From Vagococcus sp. CY52-2 (GTDB lineage Bacteria; Bacillota; Bacilli; Lactobacillales; Vagococcaceae): a stretch of 64,000 nucleotides of DNA. The position numbers and the translations under genes are program-made. Shown here one piece after another: positions 56,178-64,000 of this stretch. The notes under the pieces are model-generated. The model saw only the letters and a list, made by a program, of their open reading frames with translations, was not told the origin of the DNA and did no database searches. Each line of letters starts with the position of its first letter. Position 1 is the first letter of the stretch. The DNA is taken from the NCBI RefSeq assembly GCF_022655055.1, contig NZ_CP093384.1, positions 1-64,000 on the forward strand, in the 5' to 3' direction.

Positions 56178-57824
56178 ATGCCAAATCAAAACACTTCTTT
56201 TGAGGAGACCGAAAAAGAGTTGAATGCAAAGGAAAAAATGGTTCGTGGCTCTTTATGGATGACAATAGGAAATGTTTTTTCTAGATTACTAGGTGCAGCG
56301 TATGTCATCCCATGGTATGCATGGATGGGCACGGATGCTAATATAGCAAACGCCTTATTTAATAAAGGGTATAACATTTACGCCTTGTTTTTGATGATCG
56401 CAACAGCCGGTATTCCAGGTGCGATTGCAAAACAAATTTCACACTATAATTCGTTAAATGAGTATGGTATTAGCCGACGTTTATTTAGACGGACGATGGT
56501 AATAATGGGTGTGTTTGGCGTTGCCTGTTCGGGAGTTATGTATTTGTTTGCACCAATTTTGGCGGATGGAAACGCTGATTTAATTCCAGTGATGCGAGCT
56601 TTAAGTTCAGCTATCTTGATTTTTCCAATGATGAGTGTCATTCGTGGGTATTTTCAAGGGAATCAAAATATGATGCCTTCTGCGGTATCACAAATTATTG
56701 AACAGATTGCCCGAGTATTTTATATGCTTCTGATGACGTTTATTATTATGAAAGTGACGACAGGTGATTATGTTGATGCTGTTATCCAATCAACCTTTGC
56801 TGCGTTTATTGGAATGCTTGGTGCATTTGCTGCATTAATTTGGTTTTATAGTAAACAAAAATCACGTATGAATTACTTGGTTGACAATAGTAATAATGAG
56901 GTAGAAATATCTGAAAATCTTTTGATTAAAGAGATGATTAAACAAGCAATTCCGTTTATTATCGTGGGTTCTGCCATTACCTTGTTTAAGTTGGTTGACC
57001 AATACACATTTGAAAGAATGATGGCAAGTTTTACAAATTATTCACCGAAACAATTGCAAGCTTTGTTTAGTATTTTTAGTGCAAACCCTGATAAATTGGT
57101 TATGATTACGGTGTCTTTGGCTACAGGTATGGCTATGACAAGTTTGCCCCTTGTGACAGCAGCTTATACCAAAAATGAAAAAACTGAATTAGCTAAGTTA
57201 ATTAGTGATAACATTCAGCTGCTACTTTTCATCATGGTACCAGCGACATTAGGAATGATTGTTTTAGCAAGACCAATGTACGCTTTATTTTATATACCAG
57301 AAACACTGGGCGTGAGTGTGCTGATTGAAGCTAGTTTAGTTGGTCTTGTAATGGGATACTTTATTCTGATTTCAACAACATTACAAGGATTGTATCAAAA
57401 TCGAGAAGCTATCTTGTTATTAGGTATGGGACTAGTAATAAAATTAGTTCTACAATACCCAATGATTCGTATGTTTGAAACATATGGACCACTCATTGCG
57501 ACAGCTATTGGTTTAGGTGTAGCTGCAATGTTTATGACGCGTTCGATTTACCGAATTACCAAGTTTGATTTATCAATTACAGCCAAAAGAATCTTACTAA
57601 TCATGATCTTAGGTGCAATCATGTCATTTGTTACTTGGCTTGTCAGAAGTGGCCTATACACGATATTAAATCCTGATAGAAAATTTCAAGCCTTTATTAT
57701 TATTATGATATGTGTGGTGTTTGGTATTATCAGTTATGGCTGGTTAGTACTACGCGTAAGATTAGCAGATCAATTACTTGGCCCCAAAGCACGAAAATAT
57801 CGTCGGAAATTTAGAATAAAATAA
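56178..57824 (+). CDS. MurJ/SpoVB/YtgP-type polysaccharide flippase
   Basis: A MOP-superfamily membrane protein that probably flips a lipid-linked cell-wall intermediate. The 548-aa protein has about 14 helices, with the family N-terminus MVRGSLWMTIGNVFSRLLGA near 19 and ARPMYALFY near 370. The closest match by feel is the YtgP subgroup in Firmicutes. The ATG at 56178 is preferred; a TTG at 56166 is possible because the nearest purine-rich stretch (GAAGAAAG) fits neither ideally. Confidence 0.85.
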   Translation: MPNQNTSFEETEKELNAKEKMVRGSLWMTIGNVFSRLLGAAYVIPWYAWMGTDANIANALFNKGYNIYALFLMIATAGIPGAIAKQISHYNSLNEYGISRRLFRRTMVIMGVFGVACSGVMYLFAPILADGNADLIPVMRALSSAILIFPMMSVIRGYFQGNQNMMPSAVSQIIEQIARVFYMLLMTFIIMKVTTGDYVDAVIQSTFAAFIGMLGAFAALIWFYSKQKSRMNYLVDNSNNEVEISENLLIKEMIKQAIPFIIVGSAITLFKLVDQYTFERMMASFTNYSPKQLQALFSIFSANPDKLVMITVSLATGMAMTSLPLVTAAYTKNEKTELAKLISDNIQLLLFIMVPATLGMIVLARPMYALFYIPETLGVSVLIEASLVGLVMGYFILISTTLQGLYQNREAILLLGMGLVIKLVLQYPMIRMFETYGPLIATAIGLGVAAMFMTRSIYRITKFDLSITAKRILLIMILGAIMSFVTWLVRSGLYTILNPDRKFQAFIIIMICVVFGIISYGWLVLRVRLADQLLGPKARKYRRKFRIK

Positions 57825-57829
57825 ACAGG

Positions 57830-57857
57830 AAGAACATCTATTTAGGTGTTCTTTCTT
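57830..57857 (+). terminator. Terminator after the flippase gene
   Basis: AAGAACATCTA (57830-57840) pairs with TAGGTGTTCTT (57843-57853) with one mismatch pair, then TCTT. It is only 20 bases before the next start, so read-through is likely. Confidence 0.6.
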
Positions 57858-57876
57858 GCATTAGGAGAAGAAATAG

Positions 57877-58599
57877 ATGCGTTTAGATAAGTTTTTAAGT
57901 CATACAGGATTTGGTAGTCGGAAAGAAGTAAAAGAGTTACTGAAGAAAAAGCGAGTGACGGTCAATCAAACGATGGTAAGAGATGCTAAATTTTCAGTTA
58001 ATGAAAATGAGGATGAGGTCTGCGTCGATGGCCAACCCGTTTTATACGAAAAATATGTTTATTACATGTTGAATAAACCAAAAGGAGTTATTTCTGCGAC
58101 AGAGGACGCATCCTCTCGAACAGTGATTGATTTAGTCAAAGTAGATGATTATAAAAAGGGATTATTTCCAGTGGGACGACTAGATAAAGATACAACGGGG
58201 CTGTTATTATTGACGAATGATGGGGCATTAGCACATGAATTATTGTCTCCTAAAAAGAAAGTGCCTAAATTGTATCAAGCATTAGTTCAAGGAAAAATGA
58301 CAGATGAAGATATCGATGTTTTTTCTAAGGGAGTAATTCGATTAGATGGGGATGAGTGTTTGCCAGCTAAGTTAACCATTTTATCTGTTGATGAGAAAAA
58401 AGAACAAAGTATCATTCAATTAGAAATTATGGAAGGAAAATATCATCAAGTCAAACGTATGGTAGGTGCTGTTGGAAAAAAAGTAATAGAGCTTGAAAGG
58501 CTTGAAATGGCTAATCTGATATTAGATACAGAGTTACTTAGAGGAAAGTATCGTCCATTAACTGAAAATGAGCTGAAATTGTTAAAAAATAACGAATAA
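57877..58599 (+). CDS. RsuA/RluB family 16S/23S pseudouridine synthase
   Basis: It isomerises a uridine of ribosomal RNA. The 240-aa protein has an N-terminal S4 domain (MRLDKFLSHTGFGSRKEVKE, residues 1-20), the catalytic Asp in PVGRLDKDTTGLLLLTNDG near 102-107, and KYHQVKRMVGAVGKKV near 187-202. The length suggests the RsuA type, which acts on 16S U516, but the target is not certain. TAGGAGAAG precedes the ATG. It follows the flippase gene closely, as in several relatives. Confidence 0.88.
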   Translation: MRLDKFLSHTGFGSRKEVKELLKKKRVTVNQTMVRDAKFSVNENEDEVCVDGQPVLYEKYVYYMLNKPKGVISATEDASSRTVIDLVKVDDYKKGLFPVGRLDKDTTGLLLLTNDGALAHELLSPKKKVPKLYQALVQGKMTDEDIDVFSKGVIRLDGDECLPAKLTILSVDEKKEQSIIQLEIMEGKYHQVKRMVGAVGKKVIELERLEMANLILDTELLRGKYRPLTENELKLLKNNE

Positions 58600-58659
58600 A
58601 CTCGCTTAAATCCTAAATTATATTATCTAAAACATTAAAAAAATGATATGATAAAGTAA

Positions 58660-60093
<1,434 letters not shown>

Positions 60094-60094
60094 T

Positions 60095-60141
60095 AAATAA
60101 AATCCCATCAGTTCATGATTGAACTGATGGGATTTTATTTT
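60095..60141. terminator. Terminator after pepV
   Basis: AAAATCCCATCAGTTCA (60099-60115) and TGAACTGATGGGATTTT (60120-60136) form a perfect 17-bp stem with A and T runs outside. Confidence 0.95.
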
Positions 60142-60320
60142 AATGAAAGAAGCATGTGCTTTTTTTTTTCGAGTTCAATAGATTTTGCTGTATAGTTTGT
60201 AAAATAAGAATCGGATCCAAGATTAATAGCCTTATTAATATCTGCCATACTATTTAGCGTCCAAAAGTTAGCTTGTTTATGTAGAATATCAAGAATATAG
60301 TAATAATTATTTTTTCTTTT
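60135..60320 (-). pseudogene. 3' remnant of a glycerophosphodiester phosphodiesterase gene
   Basis: An open minus-strand frame without a start codon ends at 60135. It encodes HKQANFWTLNSMADINKAIN followed by GSDSYFTNYTAKSIELEKKK. The FWTLNS and DSYFTNY pieces match the C-terminal end of GDPD enzymes (usual form vWTvN...gvDgiiTNyP). A stop cuts the frame at about 60321 and only about 60 residues remain, so the catalytic barrel is gone. The pepV terminator now overlaps its 3' end. Confidence 0.7.
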
Positions 60321-60397
60321 TTATAAATAACTTTTTTAGAGAAACTATAACATAAAAAAGAGTCCCTTAATGAAAGGACTCTTTTAGTATTGATTCA
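60321..60397. terminator. Short gap with terminator of the ABC transporter gene
   Basis: AAAAGAGTCC and GGACTCTTTT (60356-60385) pair around a 10-base loop; it ends the minus-strand ABC gene. Confidence 0.85.
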
Positions 60398-62737
60398 TTA
60401 ATCAGCTCTTAAGGCAATAGCAGCATCTTTTTTCGCTGCGATTTTTGCTGGGATATGCCCACCAAGCATGGTTAAAATGGTTGAAATAATGATTAAAATC
60501 AACGCATGTTTTGGATTTAATTGTGCCACATTTTTTAAGTCAGTTAATTTATATAATAAATTATTGATAGGGAACGTAGAAGCATAAGCAATGAGAACAC
60601 CTAGTGAACCAGAGGCGATACCTAAAATACAGGTTTCAGCATCAAATACACGCGTGATATCTTTTTTTCTAGCCCCTAAAGCCTTTAAGACACCAATTTC
60701 TTTTGTTCTCTCAAGAACAGATGTATAAGTGATGATACCAATCATAATCATACTAGTAACAAGGGAAATTCCCGCAAAGGCAATTAAAACGTAAGTGATC
60801 GCATCCATCAAACCACCAGTTAGTTGTGTCATAGTTCCAGCTAAATCAGTGTATAAAATCCGGTCTTCTTTATCTTTACCTTTATTGTATTTATCTAGAT
60901 ACGCTAAAATTTGTTCTTTGTCACTAAAGTTATTTGGATAAATTAAAATACTAGATGGAATATTAGTACCACCAAGATAAGCAAGTAGATTATCTTTAGC
61001 TTGAGCATCAAGAGATTCATTATTCATCACGTTTTTGTTACTATCTCGTTGTGCTTTGACAATGTCTGATTGCTCATTTTCATCTACAATTTTAGCTGTT
61101 AGTTCATTACTATAGGCAAATCCTGGTGAGAGTAAATTCATACTAGAGGAAGATTTAACACGTAAAATTCCGCTTACGTGAATAGTAGTGTTACTAGTAT
61201 TGTCGTACATTTTTTGATAATCAGTATTTGGAATAAAATTACCAGTCGGAATTTTTTGATAATATGTATTGTTAGAAATTAATTTAAATTCTTTTCCAAC
61301 AATGTCACCAAATGGGAGTGGTTCATTTTCTTTAACATTTAATCCAATATTTTTCAAAGCATTGATATTGGTTGCATTTTGTCTATCAACAATTAATACA
61401 ATATCTGTTGCAGAGGTTGGATATTCTCCTGCAATAACATTATAATTTTCTTTTAAAAAGTCTTTAGAGTCATTGTTAAGTTTGGTTGGAAAAGATGAAA
61501 TCCCTATACCTGTCATTGAGGACATAGCAGATTCCATAGAACCACCACTGTTTGGTGTGGTGTTAGAAAAGCTGATAGGTTTAATGTCTCCATTAACGTC
61601 ACCTAAAATATTCATGGCAACGGTTCTAGAATAACCTATATTATTTGTTAGTGATGGATTAATCTTTTTAATATAATCAATATACTTTTGATCTATATGG
61701 TTAATATGTTGCGCTTTATCTTGTTCACTTTGTTTAGGAGTAATCTCTTTTTTATTAGAATAAGAGCCTTTATCACTACCTAAAGCATTTTTTTGATTGA
61801 TAGTTTGATCGGTTGTAATTTGTGAAATGGTAATAGGAAATTTGGCCAGTGTTTCTGTTTGCGTTTTATCAATTTGCTTTTGAAATCCATTAGATAGGGA
61901 CAAAACAATTCCAATACTAATGATTCCAATACTTGAAGCAAAAGCAGTTAGTAATGTTCTCCCCTTTTTTGTACGTAAGTTATTAAAGGATAATTTTAAC
62001 GCAGTGAAAAAATTCATTTTAGTTCGTTTTAGTTTAAATTTAGTATCATATATTTCTTCAGTATAGGGATTTGAATCATTTTTTATTTTTCCATCAGAAA
62101 ACTCGATAATACGATCAGCATAGTCATAAGCAAGTTCAGGATTATGTGTGACCATGATGACTAATTTTTCTTTAGAAAGTTCCTTGATAAGCTTCATGAT
62201 TTGTAAACTAGTTTCTGTATCTAACGCTCCTGTTGGCTCATCACATAGTAAAATATCTGGATTGTTTGCAAGCGCTCGAGCAATCGCGACACGTTGCATT
62301 TGTCCACCTGATAATTGATTGGGTTTTTTATGCATATGACCAGAAAGCCCCACTCTTTCTAAGGCAGCTGTTGCATGTTTTCTTTTTTCTTCTTTTGATA
62401 CACCACTAAGAGTCATCCCCAATTCGACATTTTCGATAATTCCTAAATGACTGATTAAATTATAGCTTTGGAAGACAAAGCCTATTGAATTATTTCGATA
62501 AGCATCCCAATCACTATCTTTAAAATCTTTTGTAGATTTCCCATCAATAATCATATCTCCAGAATTATAATTATCTAAACCACCAATAACATTAAGTAAT
62601 GTTGTCTTACCAGAACCACTTGCTCCTAAGATAGCGACAAATTCTTGTCGTCTAAATGATACTGATACACCATCAAGGGCTTTAGTAGTTGTTCCACCTA
62701 CATTATAGTATTTTTTTATATTTTTTAACTCAAGCAT
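60398..62737 (-). CDS. MacB-type ABC transporter, ATPase fused to FtsX-like permease
   Basis: A 779-aa fused transporter of the MacB/LolCDE superfamily, which work as mechanotransmitters or exporters of peptides and lipoproteins. The N-terminal ATPase has Walker [10 protein letters not shown] near 36, [15 protein letters not shown] near 142 and [13 protein letters not shown]1 lies near 265-285 ([20 protein letters not shown]), followed by an extracytoplasmic domain of about 380 residues and three C-terminal helices with the FtsX motif [25 protein letters not shown] precedes the ATG. No two-component system or peptide gene adjoins it. A DnaA-box cluster lies just upstream of its start. Confidence 0.9.
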   Translation of the reverse strand: MLELKNIKKYYNVGGTTTKALDGVSVSFRRQEFVAILGASGSGKTTLLNVIGGLDNYNSGDMIIDGKSTKDFKDSDWDAYRNNSIGFVFQSYNLISHLGIIENVELGMTLSGVSKEEKRKHATAALERVGLSGHMHKKPNQLSGGQMQRVAIARALANNPDILLCDEPTGALDTETSLQIMKLIKELSKEKLVIMVTHNPELAYDYADRIIEFSDGKIKNDSNPYTEEIYDTKFKLKRTKMNFFTALKLSFNNLRTKKGRTLLTAFASSIGIISIGIVLSLSNGFQKQIDKTQTETLAKFPITISQITTDQTINQKNALGSDKGSYSNKKEITPKQSEQDKAQHINHIDQKYIDYIKKINPSLTNNIGYSRTVAMNILGDVNGDIKPISFSNTTPNSGGSMESAMSSMTGIGISSFPTKLNNDSKDFLKENYNVIAGEYPTSATDIVLIVDRQNATNINALKNIGLNVKENEPLPFGDIVGKEFKLISNNTYYQKIPTGNFIPNTDYQKMYDNTSNTTIHVSGILRVKSSSSMNLLSPGFAYSNELTAKIVDENEQSDIVKAQRDSNKNVMNNESLDAQAKDNLLAYLGGTNIPSSILIYPNNFSDKEQILAYLDKYNKGKDKEDRILYTDLAGTMTQLTGGLMDAITYVLIAFAGISLVTSMIMIGIITYTSVLERTKEIGVLKALGARKKDITRVFDAETCILGIASGSLGVLIAYASTFPINNLLYKLTDLKNVAQLNPKHALILIIISTILTMLGGHIPAKIAAKKDAAIALRAD

Positions 62738-62764
62738 GTGGATCTCCTCTTTTCTTTCAACATG

Positions 62765-63006
62765 TTATTCACATTTTTTGTGGATAAGCGTGGACAACTT
62801 TTTAATAGACAGATTTATTATAGATATAGGTTGATAATATAGACTTTAATATTTAGATAAATTAAGCGAAAATAGTTGTTCGTGTGTAAAGATAATATAA
62901 GACCTGTGGATAAACCTGTGGATAATGTGTATAAGTTTATAAAATACTGAAAAAATAGTCTTTTTAATGTGAAAAACTTTTCTGTGGATAATTAAAACTA
63001 TCCACA
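62765..63006. other. Distal DnaA-box cluster
   Basis: DnaA boxes TTATTCACA (62765-62773, one mismatch), TGTGGATAA (62779-62787), TGTGGATAA (62905-62913), TGTGGATAA (62917-62925), TGTGTATAA (62926-62934), TGTGGATAA (62983-62991) and CTATCCACA (62998-63006, one mismatch). Four are exact consensus and one more fits TGTGNATAA. Three stand in tandem in one orientation. This density in about 240 bp is not expected by chance and resembles the origin-distal DnaA-box clusters of Bacillus. No DnaA-trio run is visible. Confidence 0.85.
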
Positions 63007-63117
63007 GTATGTTTTTTGTTCGCCAATGAAAATTACTTTACAGAAATAAATGAACTAATCAAAATTAATAAAATGAAATTGGACAAGCTTTAAAAGTAAA
63101 GTCATATTTAAAGGGTG
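63007..63117. other. Unassigned gap
   Basis: AT-rich DNA with no ORF, repeat or clear promoter that I can support. Confidence 0.3.
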
Positions 63118-63226
63118 TTATAGTAGACCAGCTATGGCCGGATCCCCCAAAAATAAACCCACAATCACATTCTTAGCGAGCTACCGCTTTTCCAATCTCT
63201 GGGATAGTAAATGTTTCTCACATCAT
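63118..63226 (-). pseudogene. Possible broken small hydrophobic-peptide gene
   Basis: On the minus strand GAAAAGGAG (about 63232-63240) precedes ATG ATG at 63226, followed at once by TGA and then ETFTIPEIGKAVAR and a stop. In the next frame the sequence continues as AKNVIVGLFLGDPAIAGLL and stops at 63118. Together they would give a short protein with a hydrophobic end. No family recognised; one stop and one frameshift would have to be undone. Confidence 0.3.
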
Positions 63227-63501
63227 TTTTTCTCCTTTTCGTTCTTAATATATAAAAGCAAATAGGTCTATTTTTATCTGATAAAACACACAGTGTATAT
63301 AAAATGATGCTATTCAATGACTAATTAGTAGTTAAAAGGCAGTAACTATCCACCTATTAAAACGGATAGCTTTTTAAAAGCGCTAGAAGGACTCATTACT
63401 CGTATACTCTCTCGACCAAAAACTTCTATTTTCATATTTATATTTCAAATTTCTATGTTGCTTATGAATTAGCACAGTACTTAGACTTTATCGTCATTAG
63501 A
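63227..63501. other. Unassigned gap
   Basis: A stem CTATCC/GGATAG (about 63347-63372) followed by CTTTTT could be a weak terminator. A plus-strand frame from about 63374 to 63583 is open for roughly 68 codons but contains no Met and no usable start, so I do not call it. Confidence 0.3.
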
Positions 63502-63578
63502 CATAAAGAAACTCCTTTTGATTCTTTTATAGCGGTCGGTAGCCACTATTTAGTATATCGAAAGGAGGTTTCTTTATG
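63502..63578. repeat. Inverted repeat carrying a ribosome site and ATG on both strands
   Basis: CATAAAGAAACTCCTTTTG (from 63502) is the inverted copy of CGAAAGGAGGTTTCTTTATG (to 63578), with three or four differences over 21-22 bp and a 34-base centre. Each arm reads outward as AAAGGAG(G), spacer TTTCTTT, ATG. The plus-strand ATG opens the short ORF at 63576; the minus-strand ATG opens only MSNDDKV. Confidence 0.75.
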
Positions 63579-63623
63579 CTAAAGCTATTTCCTCCACGCG
63601 GAGTACGAGTGTTTTTTTGTTGA
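63576..63623 (+). CDS. 15-codon ORF with a strong, sequestered ribosome site
   Basis: MLKLFPPRGVRVFFC follows AAAGGAGG by 7 bases, one of the best ribosome sites in the window. In RNA the ribosome site and ATG would be hidden in the 63502-63578 stem. A GTTGAAC/GTTCAAC hairpin (63619-63642) overlaps the stop. This could be a real micropeptide, a regulatory leader or a decayed gene start; nothing identifies it. Confidence 0.3.
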   Translation: MLKLFPPRGVRVFFC

Positions 63624-63659
63624 ACACTACTTCTTGTTCAACTGACTGAAGTCACTAAT

Positions 63660-63691
63660 AAAAAAGATGAATCTCGTTTATAAGATTCATC
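63660..63691 (-). terminator. Terminator after the CsbD-like gene
   Basis: GATGAATCT (63666-63674) and AGATTCATC (63683-63691) pair; the minus strand continues TTTTTTATT. Confidence 0.88.
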
Positions 63692-63714
63692 AATATATTA
63701 TGTTATATATTTTT

Positions 63715-63924
63715 TTATTTTTTGTCTTCATGTTTTTTAAATTTATCTTTCACGTCATCAACAACTTCTTCTGTTTTTTCTTTAATTTCAGAGGATACTT
63801 CTTTTACTTTGCCTTCAGCTTGTTTTAAAAGACCTTTATTTTTTAACTTGTCATTATTTGTAATGTCACCTGTAGTTTCTTCAACTTTACCTACCGCTTT
63901 GTCAACTTTACCTGTATCAGTCAT
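63715..63924 (-). CDS. CsbD-like general stress protein
   Basis: CsbD-family proteins are small, highly charged stress proteins of unknown mechanism, controlled by SigB in Bacillus. The 69-aa protein has the family pattern KVDKAVGKVEETTGDITNND and KNKGLLKQAEGKVKEVSSEI, then a Lys/Glu/Asp-rich tail. It has no membrane segment. TAGGAGGAA precedes the ATG. It is monocistronic. Confidence 0.88.
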   Translation of the reverse strand: MTDTGKVDKAVGKVEETTGDITNNDKLKNKGLLKQAEGKVKEVSSEIKEKTEEVVDDVKDKFKKHEDKK

Positions 63925-64000
63925 ATTAAATTCCTCCTATTTCTATTGATGTATCTTAAGTATATATCAAAACACTTAAAAAATTCAAATGAAAGGCTTT

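Noticed and set aside
62765-63006. A second full replication origin
   Set aside because: DnaA boxes are dense, but there is no trio run or clear unwinding element and no initiator gene beside it.
63374-63583. Plus-strand open frame of about 68 codons
   Set aside because: No Met or alternative start and no ribosome site; the AT-rich context makes a chance frame likely.

Overview
The window looks like the origin-proximal end of a low-GC Firmicutes chromosome, most likely Lactobacillales and Enterococcaceae (an Enterococcus or Vagococcus relative; the genus is a guess). The support is the order dnaA-dnaN-(gpx)-yaaA-recF-gyrB-gyrA-rpsF-ssb-rpsR-rplI-dnaB-purA, an SMK-box (SAM-III) leader on metK, a T-box leader on leuS, an AtlA-like glucosaminidase with six LysM modules, and AT-rich DNA with strong AGGAGG ribosome sites. 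I saw no rRNA, tRNA, CRISPR array, complete insertion sequence or prophage.

Layout. 1-14.2 kb: replication and translation core. oriC lies around dnaA, with DnaA boxes and a five-fold CTA DnaA-trio run in the dnaA-dnaN spacer. Two perfect parS sites sit in the rpsF-ssb and rpsR-rplI gaps. 14.3-18.1 kb: DegV, a DUF3290/DUF421 membrane pair and an ABC-F ATPase. 18.2-24.7 kb: a flavin-based extracellular electron transfer (EET) locus. Ndh2, EetB-like and DmkB-like genes are on the minus strand; PplA-like, ApbE/FmnB-like and DmkA-like genes diverge on the plus strand. No eetA is present here. 25.1-25.9 kb: a signal-less LPQTN-anchored fragment and a small membrane protein.

26.0-36.95 kb: a nucleoside uptake and salvage region: a LacI regulator, then pdp, cdd, a BMP-type nucleoside lipoprotein, an ABC ATPase, two permeases, deoB, punA and deoD. 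A cre-like site overlaps the -35 and twin 16-bp palindromes follow the -10 in front of pdp. 37-41.6 kb: an unknown membrane protein, riboswitch-controlled metK, a drug-efflux-type MFS protein and a frameshifted small gene. 41.8-46.2 kb: an AEC carrier and a D-2-hydroxyacid dehydrogenase face a CitA/CitB-type two-component system. 46.3-50.3 kb (minus): ytqB, ytqA, a PAP2 phosphatase and a DUF1700-DUF4097 pair. 50.6-60.1 kb: the atlA-like autolysin with a 12-bp minisatellite, leuS, a MurJ/SpoVB-type flippase, a pseudouridine synthase and pepV. 60.1-64 kb: a glycerophosphodiesterase remnant, a MacB-type ABC transporter, a second DnaA-box cluster about 62 kb from dnaA, small decayed or cryptic ORFs with strong ribosome sites, and a CsbD-like stress protein.

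How the parts fit: nucleosides taken up by the ABC system are split by Pdp, PunA and DeoD, and the pentose phosphate is isomerised by DeoB, so the region would feed carbon metabolism under catabolite control. In the EET locus, Ndh2 would pass NADH electrons to a demethylmenaquinone made with DmkA and DmkB, and then to the flavinylated lipoprotein PplA, whose FMN is attached by ApbE. The points most worth checking are the distal DnaA-box cluster, the rearranged EET locus, the twin-operator control of pdp and the mirrored ribosome-site/start pair near 63.5 kb.
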